Shown: positions 1-9,123, counted from the stretch's first letter. The stretch is 53,685 nt of DNA from an uncultured Ruminococcus sp. (GCA_900539835.1 UQDR01000016.1:1-53685), one strand, 5' to 3'. Notes: generated from the sequence alone by a model not told the origin. Numbers and translations are program-made.

Positions 1-768
1 AAGCGCAAGAAGCTGGTGACCAAGACAAATCCCGAAAGTAGGAATTTTTTTCTCAGCAAGCTTTTTAAGCTCTTGGATGATTTCTATATTTTCAGCAGGA
101 TCTCCGGGACCGTTTGAAAGCATAATTCCATCCGGATTAAGCTCCATAACTCGTTCTGTTTTTGTATATGCAGGCAAAACAGTTACTTCGCAGCCTCTTT
201 TAACAAGTTCACGTCTGATGTTATCCTTAGCACCGAAATCAAAAAGGCAAACCTTTCTTTTGATTTCACCTTCAGGCTTAAACACCTTTTCTTCTTCACA
301 TGTGGTGTTTTTTACTGCATCGGTAATTGTATAATTTTTTAAATCAGCAAGCCCGATGCCCGAACCCTCAGTAACGATCTTTCCGTTCATTACACCGGAT
401 TCACGAACGATTTTAGTTAACGCACGAGTATCTATACCGTAAAGTCCTACTATATTATTCTGCTTTAAAAAAGTGTCAAGATCGCCCTCACAACGGAAAT
501 TGCTGGGTTCCTGACACCAATCTCTAACAATATACGCTTTAACATGCGGAATTTTACTTTCAAAATCTTCGGGAATAACGCCGTAGTTACCAATAAGAGG
601 AAAAGTCTGAACAACAATCTGACCGTAATAACTCGGGTCTGTTAATGTTTCAAGATAACCGGTCATTGCAGTTGTAAAAACTATTTCACCAATAACTTCT
701 CCCTGTGCGCCAAAGCTCTTACCTTCAAAAATAGTACCGTTTTCTAAAATAAGATATGCTTTCTGCAC
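1..768 (-). CDS. carA: Carbamoyl-phosphate synthase small subunit, 3'-truncated by window edge
   Basis: This is the glutamine amidotransferase subunit of carbamoyl-phosphate synthase, which releases ammonia from glutamine for pyrimidine and arginine synthesis in the cytoplasm. The N-terminal domain (KAYLILENGTIFEGKSFG, then TGYLETLTDPSYYGQIV) is typical of CarA. The amidotransferase part shows LSNGPGDPAENI and, at the window edge, FGICLGHQ with the nucleophile Cys. The His and Glu of the triad lie beyond position 1. The start is GTG at 768, with GGAGG 8 nt upstream. About 256 codons are present of the usual ~360. A sigma-A-type promoter lies just upstream, and the short leader leaves no room for a PyrR attenuator. 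The call is firm; only the 3' end is missing. Confidence 0.95.
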   Translation of the reverse strand, partial: MQKAYLILENGTIFEGKSFGAQGEVIGEIVFTTAMTGYLETLTDPSYYGQIVVQTFPLIGNYGVIPEDFESKIPHVKAYIVRDWCQEPSNFRCEGDLDTFLKQNNIVGLYGIDTRALTKIVRESGVMNGKIVTEGSGIGLADLKNYTITDAVKNTTCEEEKVFKPEGEIKRKVCLFDFGAKDNIRRELVKRGCEVTVLPAYTKTERVMELNPDGIMLSNGPGDPAENIEIIQELKKLAEKKIPTFGICLGHQLLAL

Positions 769-809
769 CTTTAACTCCTCCTTTAACATTGCAAACTTTT
801 ACAGATATA

Positions 810-838
810 ATTATAACACAAAATTATTATTTTGTAAA
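810..838 (-). promoter_or_regulatory. Predicted sigma-A promoter of carA
   Basis: On the minus strand TTTACA (833-838) and TATAAT (810-815) are separated by exactly 17 nt. The predicted transcript starts about 35 nt before the carA GTG. Confidence 0.6.
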
Positions 839-1021
839 TAGGCATAAGACTATTGTTTTAAATTTATTAATAATAAAAATTTATCATAAAATCCTATAAA
901 AATTATTTTTACTTTTATAAAATAAAGTTTCGCCTATTTAACGACAGTCACTTTATTTGCATATATTAATAGTGTCCTTGCTGTTACCGTTTGCAGGACA
1001 ATTAGAAAAGGTGGAATTTAT

Positions 1022-1240
1022 GTGGGGAAAACGCTAATTACTATGACATCAATAACCTATGCCATGAAAGCCAAAGCTATTCTCAACAGTAAAAAAATAT
1101 ACTGTGAAATTGAAAAAACGCCCAAAAATATCGGAAGCGGATGCGGTTATTCAATAAGGATAAAAGATAATATGGACAGCATCATAAAAATTCTTGACGA
1201 AAACAACATACCGCATAAAAACGGATTTCAAATATTCTGA
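1022..1240 (+). CDS. DUF3343 family protein (putative Se/S carrier-like)
   Basis: This 72-residue protein resembles the DUF3343 family, small proteins proposed to carry sulfur or selenium. The visible match is the N-terminal pattern of hydrophobic strand plus AMKAKAIL helix, followed by the conserved SGCGYSIRI segment around residue 40. The start is GTG 1022, preceded by AAGGTGG; an ATG at 1043 would shorten the protein by 7 residues. It sits 103 bp upstream of a NifS-like class V aminotransferase in the same direction. That pairing recurs in Clostridia and is the main contextual hint that the two act together on a labile S or Se species. Function is inferred, not shown. Confidence 0.72.
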   Translation: MGKTLITMTSITYAMKAKAILNSKKIYCEIEKTPKNIGSGCGYSIRIKDNMDSIIKILDENNIPHKNGFQIF

Positions 1241-1343
1241 GCTTTGGCAATGCATGATTGTTAAATTATATTGCTTGACTTTTCCGCCGAAGTCATTAAT
1301 GCAAATCAGACAATAAAAAACGGCGGAGAAAGGAGGTAATATA

Positions 1344-2477
1344 TTGAATAAAATTGTGAACTTTGATAATTCCGCTACTACATTCCCAAAGCCTGTCAGC
1401 GTTAGAAATGCTGTTTCAGCCGCAGTTGCAAAATACGGAGGTAACCCGGGAAGAAGCGGTCATAAATTATCCATGGAAGTATCCGCCCAAGTTTTTAGAG
1501 TCAGAGAACAAGCTGCAAAAATGTTCAGTGCTGAAACTGAAAATGTTGCATTTACAGCAAATTGCACATTTGCTGTAAATATGGCTGTCAAAGGCATTAT
1601 GCAATACGGAGGTCATATTATAATATCTGACTATGAACACAACGCAGTGTCAAGGCCTGTTTATTCACTTTCACAGACAAGAGGAGTAGATTATTCAATT
1701 GCTAAGGTAACCGACAGCACAGACGAAACTATTGCAAATTTTGAAAAACTCATAAATCCCCGAACCAAATGTATATGCTGTACAGTCGCCTCGAATGTAA
1801 CCGGAAGAATACTTCCCTATCGTGAAATTGCAGATTTATGCAAGAGGAAGGGATTATGCTTCATTTTAGACGGTGCTCAGGGCTGTGGATTACTTGATTT
1901 ATCACTTCAAGACGGATTTAATTTTCTATGCACAGCGGGTCACAAGTCTTTATACGGACCAACCGGTACCGGATTATTGATAACTGATGGAAAATATCCT
2001 CTGTCAACTATAATTGAAGGAGGCACCGGTGCAACCTCATCTGAGCTTGCACAAACCCCGTTTCTTCCGGAGCGACTTGAAAGCGGTACAATAAATACAG
2101 TTGGGATCATAGGCTTAGGTGCAGGTTTAAAATTTGTTGCTGAAAAAACAACAAAAAGAATAATGTCCCACGAAGAAGAGCTTTGCAAGCAATTTTTACA
2201 CGGAATTGAAACAGTTCCCGGCATTAAGATTTACAGAAGTGAATGTGACCATGTACCAATAGTTGCATTTAATATAGGCGAAATTAATTCTCAGGAATTT
2301 GCCAATTATCTAAGCGATAATGGTTATGCACTACGAGGAGGAATTCAATGTGCGGCACTTGCACATAATACCTTGGGAACCACTGAACAAGGTGTTGTCA
2401 GGTTCTCTCCTTCAGCTTTCAATAATAAACAGCAGGTTACTGGTCTACTGAATACAATAAAAAAATACAAATCATAA
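1344..2477 (+). CDS. Cysteine desulfurase/selenocysteine lyase-like aminotransferase class V (TIGR01977 type)
   Basis: This is a PLP enzyme of the NifS-like group. FDNSATTFPKP at the N-terminus, a central TAGHKSLYGPTGTGLL with the PLP-binding Lys, and GGIQCAALAHNTLGT near the C-terminus with the putative persulfide Cys match the TIGR01977 subfamily (cysteine desulfurase family protein). At 377 residues the length is full. The start is TTG 1344, preceded by AGGAGGT. It follows the DUF3343 gene and ends at a bidirectional terminator. The family removes S or Se from cysteine or selenocysteine. Whether this member works in selenium use, Fe-S assembly or thiolation cannot be told here, since no selD or iscU lies in the window. 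Confidence 0.85.
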   Translation: MNKIVNFDNSATTFPKPVSVRNAVSAAVAKYGGNPGRSGHKLSMEVSAQVFRVREQAAKMFSAETENVAFTANCTFAVNMAVKGIMQYGGHIIISDYEHNAVSRPVYSLSQTRGVDYSIAKVTDSTDETIANFEKLINPRTKCICCTVASNVTGRILPYREIADLCKRKGLCFILDGAQGCGLLDLSLQDGFNFLCTAGHKSLYGPTGTGLLITDGKYPLSTIIEGGTGATSSELAQTPFLPERLESGTINTVGIIGLGAGLKFVAEKTTKRIMSHEEELCKQFLHGIETVPGIKIYRSECDHVPIVAFNIGEINSQEFANYLSDNGYALRGGIQCAALAHNTLGTTEQGVVRFSPSAFNNKQQVTGLLNTIKKYKS

Positions 2478-2483
2478 CAAATA

Positions 2484-2518
2484 AAACCCGACAGATTTTA
2501 AAAATCCGTCGGGTTAAT
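2484..2518. terminator. Bidirectional rho-independent terminator
   Basis: The arms AAACCCGAC.GATTTT and AAAATC.GTCGGGTT form a near-perfect stem. It lies between the converging aminotransferase gene (ends 2477) and the HhH protein gene (ends 2528). Confidence 0.7.
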
Positions 2519-2527
2519 ATTTGATTC

Positions 2528-3448
2528 TCAGATAATTATATAGTCTTTAAGCTCAGAATACATTTTCTCTGATAAACCATCTATATACAACAATTCAAGT
2601 GAATTAGAAAAATACTGAATTTGATTTCTTAATTTAATGATCTTTTCCGCAAGGTCTTCATCAATTAAAAGACAATCTGTTATTTCAATAGCGGAAGCGG
2701 TGTTTATATTAACTTTCCGTCTTGTCCTTTCAGGTTTTACAGGTGTCATTTTTGTTTCAGTCGTTGTAACTGTATTTTGAGTAATATCATCTGTTGAAAC
2801 AGATGAAATAATAGGGCGGTAATCACATGATGCCACAAACAAATACTGTTTTAAAACTGAAAGCTTTGACTCTCCGATGCCATTAACCTGAAGTAACATA
2901 TCCATGTTATAAATAACCCCTGTATCACTGCGAAAATCAATAATTCTCTGAGCCAGTGTTTCACCTATTCCATCAATCTCCAGCAATTCATTAAAGGTGA
3001 CAATATTCACATCTATAGGAAAACTAACAGCCGAAATTTTCGCTTCATCAGTATATTTTACAGTAACTGATGATTTAACTGATGTTTTAGGCTTTGTTGT
3101 TTTAGAAACAGAAGTTGTCGTGGTTTTAACAGCTTTGGATATATTCCCTGTTTCGGCTTTCTCAGATGACAAATTACTTGAAATAACAAAAGAATCGTCA
3201 GCAGTTTGGTTCTCCTCAACATCACTATTAAAATATGTTTTTCTTAAAAAAGCAGTTGAAGCAACAGCAGAACTAACTGCAATAATTATAAACAAAAATA
3301 AGAAAATATCAGTTTTTGACATTTTTATTTTTTGTTTTTTCTTTGAATTATCGGCATTTTTACTCATATTGTCCGCCAAATTCGTCACTCCAATTGCCCA
3401 TAAACCTGATAGCCCTATAATAACAAAGGTTGTAATAAGTTTCAACAA
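2528..3448 (-). CDS. Membrane-anchored ComEA-like protein with two helix-hairpin-helix regions
   Basis: The 306-residue product has a hydrophobic N-terminus (about 3-25), a second membrane segment (about 48-68), a long Ser/Thr-rich linker and two C-terminal helix-hairpin-helix (HhH) units. The first is well formed (NELLEIDGIGETLAQRIIDF, then VNGIGESKLSVLKQY). The second begins VNINTASAIEITDCL and is degenerate: the first hairpin is LLIDEDLA instead of a GIG turn. HhH repeats of the ComEA type bind DNA at the cell surface during competence uptake. No comEC is nearby. The TTG start at 3448 has no clear ribosome binding site. A later start near 3365 (MSKNADN, preceded by GGCGGA) is possible and would leave one membrane anchor. 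The DNA-binding role is inferred from the domain. Confidence 0.72.
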   Translation of the reverse strand: MLKLITTFVIIGLSGLWAIGVTNLADNMSKNADNSKKKQKIKMSKTDIFLFLFIIIAVSSAVASTAFLRKTYFNSDVEENQTADDSFVISSNLSSEKAETGNISKAVKTTTTSVSKTTKPKTSVKSSVTVKYTDEAKISAVSFPIDVNIVTFNELLEIDGIGETLAQRIIDFRSDTGVIYNMDMLLQVNGIGESKLSVLKQYLFVASCDYRPIISSVSTDDITQNTVTTTETKMTPVKPERTRRKVNINTASAIEITDCLLIDEDLAEKIIKLRNQIQYFSNSLELLYIDGLSEKMYSELKDYIII

Positions 3449-3583
3449 TCTTCGAGCAATATTAAGAATATTATATATTATTTTTTACATTTTATATACA
3501 TCTTTGCAAAATTCATATTGAAATTACTTAACAAAAAACTTCATGCGAAGCTTTCAATTTTCAAACTTTTTTCTGCGAAACTA

Positions 3584-3612
3584 TTGTACTTTTGAAAATA
3601 ATATGATAAAAT
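3584..3612 (+). promoter_or_regulatory. Possible promoter of cdaA-cdaR
   Basis: TTGTAC (3584-3589) and TAAAAT (3607-3612) are 17 nt apart, about 60 nt upstream of the chosen cdaA start. Confidence 0.4.
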
Positions 3613-3674
3613 TAATATATATATTGTGTAAAAATTTTAGAGTAATAGATTTTGAAGTGAAAAGGGTGACATTG

Positions 3675-4553
3675 ATGTTTAGTGCTATAGCCAGCAGCTT
3701 TAATATGCTTTGGAATGTCTTTAAATATATTAGAATAAATGACGTTATTGATATTGCTATTTTATCTTTTCTTATATTTCACGGAATAAAACTTATAAGA
3801 GAAACTCGTGCTCAGCAGTTGGTAAAAGGTATTTTAGTTTTAATCGTAGCTTATTTGTTAGCTATATTCTTCAATCTTCAAACAATGCGATTTTTCCTTA
3901 AAACATGTTTTGAATGGGGAATTTTAGCGATTATAATTGTTTTCCAGCCTGAATTAAGACGAATTCTTGAAAAGGTCGGACGAACAAAGCTTACCGAACT
4001 GAATTTCTTTGCTGCTAATGAAGTGGAAAATGCCGCAGATAAGTGGAAAAACTGTATTGATGCTATTTGTGATGCTGCCCAGAATTTATCCTCTGCCTGC
4101 ACAGGTGCACTTATTATTTGTGAACGCAAAACAAAACTCGGAGAACAAATAGATACAGGAACCATATTAAATTGTAATCCTTCTTCCGCAATTTTCGGGA
4201 ATATTTTCTTCCCAAACACGCCTCTTCACGACGGTGCTGTTATTATAAGGGACGGTATAATTCTTGCTGCCGGATGTTTTCTCCCTAAACCGCAAAAAGA
4301 AGAATTAATTGCAAAACAATTAGGTTCAAGACATCGTGCCGCAATCGGCATGAGTGAAATTTCTGACGCTATTGTAATTGTTGTATCAGAAGAAACAGGG
4401 ACAATTTCTGTAGCTGAAAACGGCGAGCTTACAAGAGGATTTACAAAGGACAGTTTGAAAAAATTGCTTAGCATGCGTTTTTTACCGGATAAAGACTCCA
4501 ATAGCGGAAAGGATAATTTTGCGGGGAGGGTTATTTCAAAATGGAAAAAATAA
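3675..4553 (+). CDS. cdaA: Diadenylate cyclase CdaA (c-di-AMP synthase)
   Basis: CdaA makes cyclic di-AMP from two ATP at the membrane and so influences osmolyte uptake and wall homeostasis. Three N-terminal membrane helices (about 23-40, 47-67, 72-92) precede the DAC/DisA_N domain. That domain carries the hallmark DGA (LHDGAVII, about 186-188) and RHR (GSRHRAAIG, about 219-221) motifs. The start chosen is ATG 3675, because AAAAGGG lies 8 nt upstream and the protein then has the usual length (292 residues). The frame is open further upstream but shows no family similarity there. The stop overlaps cdaR by 13 bp, the standard cdaA-cdaR arrangement. glmM, often third in this operon, is absent. 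Confidence 0.95.
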   Translation: MFSAIASSFNMLWNVFKYIRINDVIDIAILSFLIFHGIKLIRETRAQQLVKGILVLIVAYLLAIFFNLQTMRFFLKTCFEWGILAIIIVFQPELRRILEKVGRTKLTELNFFAANEVENAADKWKNCIDAICDAAQNLSSACTGALIICERKTKLGEQIDTGTILNCNPSSAIFGNIFFPNTPLHDGAVIIRDGIILAAGCFLPKPQKEELIAKQLGSRHRAAIGMSEISDAIVIVVSEETGTISVAENGELTRGFTKDSLKKLLSMRFLPDKDSNSGKDNFAGRVISKWKK

Positions 4554-5812
4554 AAAAAGTTCAACCTCCAAAATATCATGAATCTGATTTTGTTTTAAGA
4601 ATTCTTGCTGTAATAATCGCCGTTATAATTTGGGTCGTGCTTTCAATAACCCAATATCCGACCACAACGATTCAAATTGCTAATGTTCCTGTTGTTTTTT
4701 CTTTAGACGGAACCAAGGCTCAGGATAAATCACTTTCACCGGTGAATCTTCCGAACAATTTAACCGTAAACGTTGATATTAAAGGTATGAAATACGAGAT
4801 CGGCGGATATTCAGAAAAGGATCTTATTGCTACCGTTAACCTTGATCCGGTTACCAATGAAGGAACTTATTCGCTTGATATAAACGTTGAGTCGACCCAC
4901 AGCTCTGACCAATGCACGATTGTATCAGTTTCACCGTCAACTATTGATGTTTCTTTTGAAAAAATCAGCAGTAAGACCTTTGATCTGAGCGCTGAAACAC
5001 CTTATGTCAGTGTAGAGAAAGATCTGACACTTAAAGATATTGAAGTTACACCTTCAGAAATTGAAATTCAAGGCACAGAAAAGGATCTTGAGAATCTTTC
5101 TAAAGTTAGCGCAAAAGTAAAAGATTCTATGACATTGTCAGAGAATGTTGTTATTTCAACAAGTGATCTTGTGTTCTATGATAAAAATGATAAAGCTCTG
5201 CCATCAGATAAATATACAGTTCTGAGCAATAAAAATTTTGATGTCTCTTTTTCACTATATAAGAAAAAAGATGCCGAGTTGAAAGTGGATTTCACCGAAT
5301 GTCCTGATAATTTTGCTTCTTCTGCTGTTCCTTATGTTCTCTCAGAAGAAACCATTCAGATAATTTCGCCTGTACTCGATAGTAAATCTGTTATAGAAAA
5401 GTCCATTGGTTCTATTCCTTTAAATGAAATTGATTTGGAGAAAACATTTGAGTTTGATCTGAAGCTTAATGATGATGAAGAGCTCTTAAAGGGTTCTGAT
5501 AAAATAACAGTTTCATTTGATAAATCAGGATATGCATCAAAGAATTTTACTGTTGATTCAGATAATTTTAAAATAATAAATCGACCAACAGGCAAAAAAG
5601 CATCAGTGAAAACAGATAAAATTTCAAACGTTACCATTATCGGACCTGAAACAGTGATAAACAGAATTTCTAAAAAAGATCTTACTGTAGAAATTGATTT
5701 AAAAGGCGTAGTAAAAAACGGAACTATAAGCAAAAACGTATCTATATATTCGCATAATCATAATAACATTTGGTGTTATGGTAAATATAAAGTAGAAGTT
5801 GTTATATCATAA
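4541..5812 (+). CDS. cdaR: CdaA regulatory protein CdaR (YbbR-domain protein)
   Basis: CdaR is a membrane-anchored extracytoplasmic protein that binds CdaA and modulates c-di-AMP synthesis. The sequence shows a short cytoplasmic tail, one membrane helix (about residues 19-38, ILAVIIAVIIWVVLSI) and then a series of YbbR-type beta domains recognisable by repeated V.V.IKG/I.GTEKDL patterns up to the C-terminus (423 residues). The reading frame begins inside the last codons of cdaA, so the two are translationally coupled. A stem-loop follows the stop. Confidence 0.92.
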   Translation: MEKIKKVQPPKYHESDFVLRILAVIIAVIIWVVLSITQYPTTTIQIANVPVVFSLDGTKAQDKSLSPVNLPNNLTVNVDIKGMKYEIGGYSEKDLIATVNLDPVTNEGTYSLDINVESTHSSDQCTIVSVSPSTIDVSFEKISSKTFDLSAETPYVSVEKDLTLKDIEVTPSEIEIQGTEKDLENLSKVSAKVKDSMTLSENVVISTSDLVFYDKNDKALPSDKYTVLSNKNFDVSFSLYKKKDAELKVDFTECPDNFASSAVPYVLSEETIQIISPVLDSKSVIEKSIGSIPLNEIDLEKTFEFDLKLNDDEELLKGSDKITVSFDKSGYASKNFTVDSDNFKIINRPTGKKASVKTDKISNVTIIGPETVINRISKKDLTVEIDLKGVVKNGTISKNVSIYSHNHNNIWCYGKYKVEVVIS

Positions 5813-5816
5813 GCAA

Positions 5817-5854
5817 ACAGCGGTTCTGTTTAACATACAGACCGCTGTAGTTTT
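5817..5854 (+). terminator. Stem-loop terminator after cdaR
   Basis: ACAGCGGT.TCTGT pairs with ACAGACCGCTGT, with one bulged T and a 7-nt loop, and is followed by AGTTTTA. It separates cdaR from the FAD dehydrogenase gene. Confidence 0.6.
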
Positions 5855-5870
5855 ATTGAAAGGAAAAATT

Positions 5871-7454
5871 ATGCCAATCATTATTAATCAAATAAAAACA
5901 GATTTAAATGCACAAAAGAATGATGTTTTAGATAAAGCAATCAGCATTTCCGGAATTAAGAGAAGTGACATAAAAACAGCCGATATTCATAAAACCTCTC
6001 TTGATGCAAGAAACCAAAATAATATTCAATTTGTGCATTCTGTTTTCATTCAGTTAAATGAATCCGAAAAAGAAAAAATACTTTGCAGGAACAACAAAGC
6101 ATTGAATTATGTTGAAAACAGCTATATAAATCCTGTTATCTCCAATGTAAAAAAAGAAGGACGAGTTGTTGTCACCGGATTTGGACCTGCCGGAATGTTC
6201 TGTGGTTTGCTGCTTGCAGAAAACGGATATAAACCTATAATCCTTGAAAAAGGACAGGATGTAGACAAGCGTACTAATGCTGTTTCCGAATTTTGGGATA
6301 AGGGAAAACTAAATGTTAAATCTAATGTACAGTTCGGCGAAGGCGGTGCCGGTACTTTTTCTGACGGCAAGCTTACGACAAGAATAAAAGATCCTGCCTG
6401 TAGGTATATATCCGAACGCTTTGTTGAATTCGGCGCCCCTGAAGAAATACTTACCAAATCTAAAGCACACATAGGTACTGACAATCTGAGAAAAATAGTA
6501 AAAGAAATAAGAAAACGCATAATAAAACTTGGCGGAGAAATAAGGTTTGAAGAAGAATTAATAAACTTTTCAGTTCATAACGGTAAAATTGATTCCGTTG
6601 AAACCAATAATGATATAATACCCTGTTCAAGCCTGGTTCTTGCAATCGGCCATTCTTCAAGAGATACGTTTACAATGCTTTCAGATAAAGGTATTTTTCT
6701 CGAAGCTAAACCTTTTTCAGTTGGTGCGAGAATAGAGCACAGTCAATATTCAGTTGAAGAGAGTCTTTATGGTAAAAACGCAGGAAACCCATTGCTTCCT
6801 AAAGGCGAATATCAGCTTTCATACAGAGATAAAACAGGTCGTGGAGTATATACCTTTTGCATGTGTCCCGGTGGCGTCGTTGTTCCTGCCGCTTCTGAAG
6901 AAGGAGCGGTTGTGACCAATGGAATGAGCTATTTCGCCAGAAACGGTGAAAATGCAAATTCTGCTTTGGTGGTCTCTGTTACACCCAAAGATTTTGGAAG
7001 CTCACCTCTGAGCGGAATGGAATTTGCAAGACAAATTGAACAAGCTGCTTTTAAATCTACAAACAGCTATGCAGCCCCTGCTTCAACAGTAAAGGGATTT
7101 TTAAAAGAAACGCCCGATATTTCATCTAATATTTCACCGACTTATGCTTTGGGAATAAAACCAATAGAGTTCAGAAGCATCTTTCCTAAGTTTGTCACAG
7201 ATATGATGTCAGCAGGACTGAATAATTTTGCAAATAAAATGAAATGCTTTGGTGACGGAAACGCCATTCTTACAGCACCTGAAACAAGAACAAGCTCCCC
7301 TGTTCGTATTACCAGAACAGAAGAAATGCACTCGCTATCTTTAAATAATTTATATCCTTGCGGCGAGGGTGCCGGATATGCCGGAGGCATAATGTCCGCT
7401 GCCGCTGATGGTATAAAGATAGCTTTAAAAATTATGGAAACACAAGCACCATAA
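5871..7454 (+). CDS. NAD(P)/FAD-dependent dehydrogenase (COG2509 type)
   Basis: This 527-residue flavoprotein has unknown substrate. An N-terminal ~90-residue domain precedes a Rossmann FAD-binding motif (VVVTGFGPAGMFCGLLLAE), then FGEGGAGTFSDGKLTTR, typical of the uncharacterised FAD-dependent dehydrogenase family COG2509. A C-terminal FAD signature (NLYPCGEGAGYAGGIMSAA) closes the domain. The start is ATG 5871, preceded by AAAGGA. The frame is open back to 5799, but that part overlaps the terminator. It is followed 30 bp later by a Nudix hydrolase gene, probably in the same transcript. Family is clear, reaction is not. Confidence 0.85.
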   Translation: MPIIINQIKTDLNAQKNDVLDKAISISGIKRSDIKTADIHKTSLDARNQNNIQFVHSVFIQLNESEKEKILCRNNKALNYVENSYINPVISNVKKEGRVVVTGFGPAGMFCGLLLAENGYKPIILEKGQDVDKRTNAVSEFWDKGKLNVKSNVQFGEGGAGTFSDGKLTTRIKDPACRYISERFVEFGAPEEILTKSKAHIGTDNLRKIVKEIRKRIIKLGGEIRFEEELINFSVHNGKIDSVETNNDIIPCSSLVLAIGHSSRDTFTMLSDKGIFLEAKPFSVGARIEHSQYSVEESLYGKNAGNPLLPKGEYQLSYRDKTGRGVYTFCMCPGGVVVPAASEEGAVVTNGMSYFARNGENANSALVVSVTPKDFGSSPLSGMEFARQIEQAAFKSTNSYAAPASTVKGFLKETPDISSNISPTYALGIKPIEFRSIFPKFVTDMMSAGLNNFANKMKCFGDGNAILTAPETRTSSPVRITRTEEMHSLSLNNLYPCGEGAGYAGGIMSAAADGIKIALKIMETQAP

Positions 7455-7484
7455 TTATTACAATTAAAAGCTTGGAGGTTTAGT

Positions 7485-7946
7485 ATGAATAATAAATATT
7501 ATTGTGTAAGCGGTGTAGTTAAAATAAACGATAAAATTCTGTTTGTGCGTCATACCTATGGAACAGCTAAAAACAGAATTCTGATTCCCGGTGGTTTTGT
7601 AAAAGAAAAAGAAATGCCTGAAGTCGCTGTTGAAAGAGAAATCTTTGAAGAAACAGGCGTCACAGCAAAAGCGACTTCAATATTATCAATACAATTCAAA
7701 CCAGAACAATGGTGTATTATATTTTTGATGGATTATGTTAAAGGCAAACCACACTCAGATAATTCCGAAAATAGCGAAGTGCTTTTGCTTACGCCGGAAG
7801 AAGCAATACAGCGTGATGACATAACTAATCTTAGCAGAAAAATCATGCAAACTTTAATCGAGCAAAACTTTACATTATTAAGGAAAAGTGACTATTTTGC
7901 TCAAACATCAAAGCCTAATGAATACTCTATTTTTGGAATATTATAA
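7485..7946 (+). CDS. Nudix hydrolase
   Basis: The 153-residue protein has an intact Nudix box: GGFVKEKE, MPEVAVE, then REIFEETGV, matching GX5EX7REUXEEXGU at about residues 37-59. Such enzymes hydrolyse nucleoside diphosphates linked to another moiety and need Mg2+ bound by the Glu residues. No extra domain reveals the substrate. The start is ATG 7485, preceded by GGAGG. It ends at a strong bidirectional terminator. Confidence 0.88.
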   Translation: MNNKYYCVSGVVKINDKILFVRHTYGTAKNRILIPGGFVKEKEMPEVAVEREIFEETGVTAKATSILSIQFKPEQWCIIFLMDYVKGKPHSDNSENSEVLLLTPEEAIQRDDITNLSRKIMQTLIEQNFTLLRKSDYFAQTSKPNEYSIFGIL

Positions 7947-7951
7947 ATTAT

Positions 7952-7988
7952 AAAAACGATTTGGATGTTTTATTTCCAAATCGTTTTT
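7952..7988. terminator. Bidirectional terminator between nudix gene and nspC
   Basis: AAAAACGATTTGGA and TCCAAATCGTTTTT form a 14-bp perfect stem with a 9-nt loop. It has T runs on both strands and serves converging genes ending at 7946 and 7993. Confidence 0.85.
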
Positions 7989-7992
7989 ATTG

Positions 7993-9123
7993 TTATAGTC
8001 TTTTTTTAAAATCGTCATATCCAAACTCTTTTATGAGCTTCAACTCTCCGTCAAGAGTATGCAAATAAATTGACGGCAAAGGCATGCCGTTAAAAGTATT
8101 GTTTTTTACCATAGAGTAAATCGCCATATCAGTGAACACCAGCCGATCTCCTTCTTTCAACGGCTTATCAAATGAATAATCACCGATAATATCTCCGGCG
8201 AGACAAGTCGGTCCACCTAATCGGTAAGTATAAAGCTTCTCCCCTGCTTGTCCTGAGTCAATTATAAGAGGACGATATGGCATTTCAAGTACATCCGGCA
8301 TATGACAAGCCGCCGAGGTATCAACTATTGCTAAATTCATACCGTTTTTCCCAACGTCAAGCACTTCCGTAACAAGAAATCCGGCATTAAGTGCAACAGC
8401 TTCTCCCGGTTCAAGATAAACCTGAACATTATATTTGACACTTATATATTTTATACACTCAATAAGCAAATCGACATTATAATCATCTCGTGTTATGTGA
8501 TGTCCGCCGCCGAAATTCACCCATTTCATACCGTATAAATATTTGCCGAACTTTTCTTCAAAATAAGGCAATGTGCGTTTCAATGTTTCTGCGCCCTGTT
8601 CACACATTGTATGAAAATGCAAACCATCTATTCCGTCAAGCATTGATTCATCGAACTGATCTTTAGTTATACCCAGTCTTGAATTCTCAGCACATGGATT
8701 ATAAATCTCAGTTTCAATTTCCGAATACTCAGGATTTACCCTTATACCGCAGGAAATATCCCGACCACAGCCTTTGACAAGATTACGGTATTTTGCCCAT
8801 TGGCGAAAGCTGTTGAACACAATATGATCAGAAATTTTCAAAAGCTGTTCCATTTCTGCTTGTTTATAAGCCGGTGAAAACACATGAACTTCACCAATAA
8901 ATTCTTCCCTGCCAAGCTTTGCCTCAAAGAGTCCGCTGGCTGTTGTGCCGTCTAAAAATTTTGAAAGTAATGGATAAACAGAATACATAGAAAAAGCTTT
9001 TTGCGCCAAAAGAATTTTGCACCCGGTTTCTTTGCGAACGTGGTCAAGCATTTTCAAATTATGCAAAAGCAAGTTTTCATCTGTTACATAACATGGTGTT
9101 TTCAATTTTGAAATATCAAACAT
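7993..9123 (-). CDS. nspC: Carboxynorspermidine/carboxyspermidine decarboxylase
   Basis: NspC is a fold-III PLP decarboxylase that turns carboxyspermidine (or carboxynorspermidine) into spermidine (norspermidine). Visible features are TPCYVTDENLL at the start, LLAQKAFSMY with the PLP Lys, the HFHTMCEQ segment, GGGHHITR, EPGEAV, and the C-terminal DTSAACHMPD and RLGGPTCLAGD. These match NspC rather than LysA or SpeC. The start is ATG 9123, with GGGAG 8 nt upstream (376 residues). It is the last gene of the polyamine operon, separated from its partner dehydrogenase by two small genes. Confidence 0.92.
   Translation of the reverse strand: MFDISKLKTPCYVTDENLLLHNLKMLDHVRKETGCKILLAQKAFSMYSVYPLLSKFLDGTTASGLFEAKLGREEFIGEVHVFSPAYKQAEMEQLLKISDHIVFNSFRQWAKYRNLVKGCGRDISCGIRVNPEYSEIETEIYNPCAENSRLGITKDQFDESMLDGIDGLHFHTMCEQGAETLKRTLPYFEEKFGKYLYGMKWVNFGGGHHITRDDYNVDLLIECIKYISVKYNVQVYLEPGEAVALNAGFLVTEVLDVGKNGMNLAIVDTSAACHMPDVLEMPYRPLIIDSGQAGEKLYTYRLGGPTCLAGDIIGDYSFDKPLKEGDRLVFTDMAIYSMVKNNTFNGMPLPSIYLHTLDGELKLIKEFGYDDFKKRL

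Noticed and set aside
769..840. PyrR or UMP attenuator before carA
   Set aside because: The predicted transcript leader is only about 35 nt and holds no anti-terminator structure.
2997..3521. Plus-strand frame opposite the HhH gene
   Set aside because: It is a shadow of the minus-strand gene; the hydrophobic product is a by-product of antisense codons.
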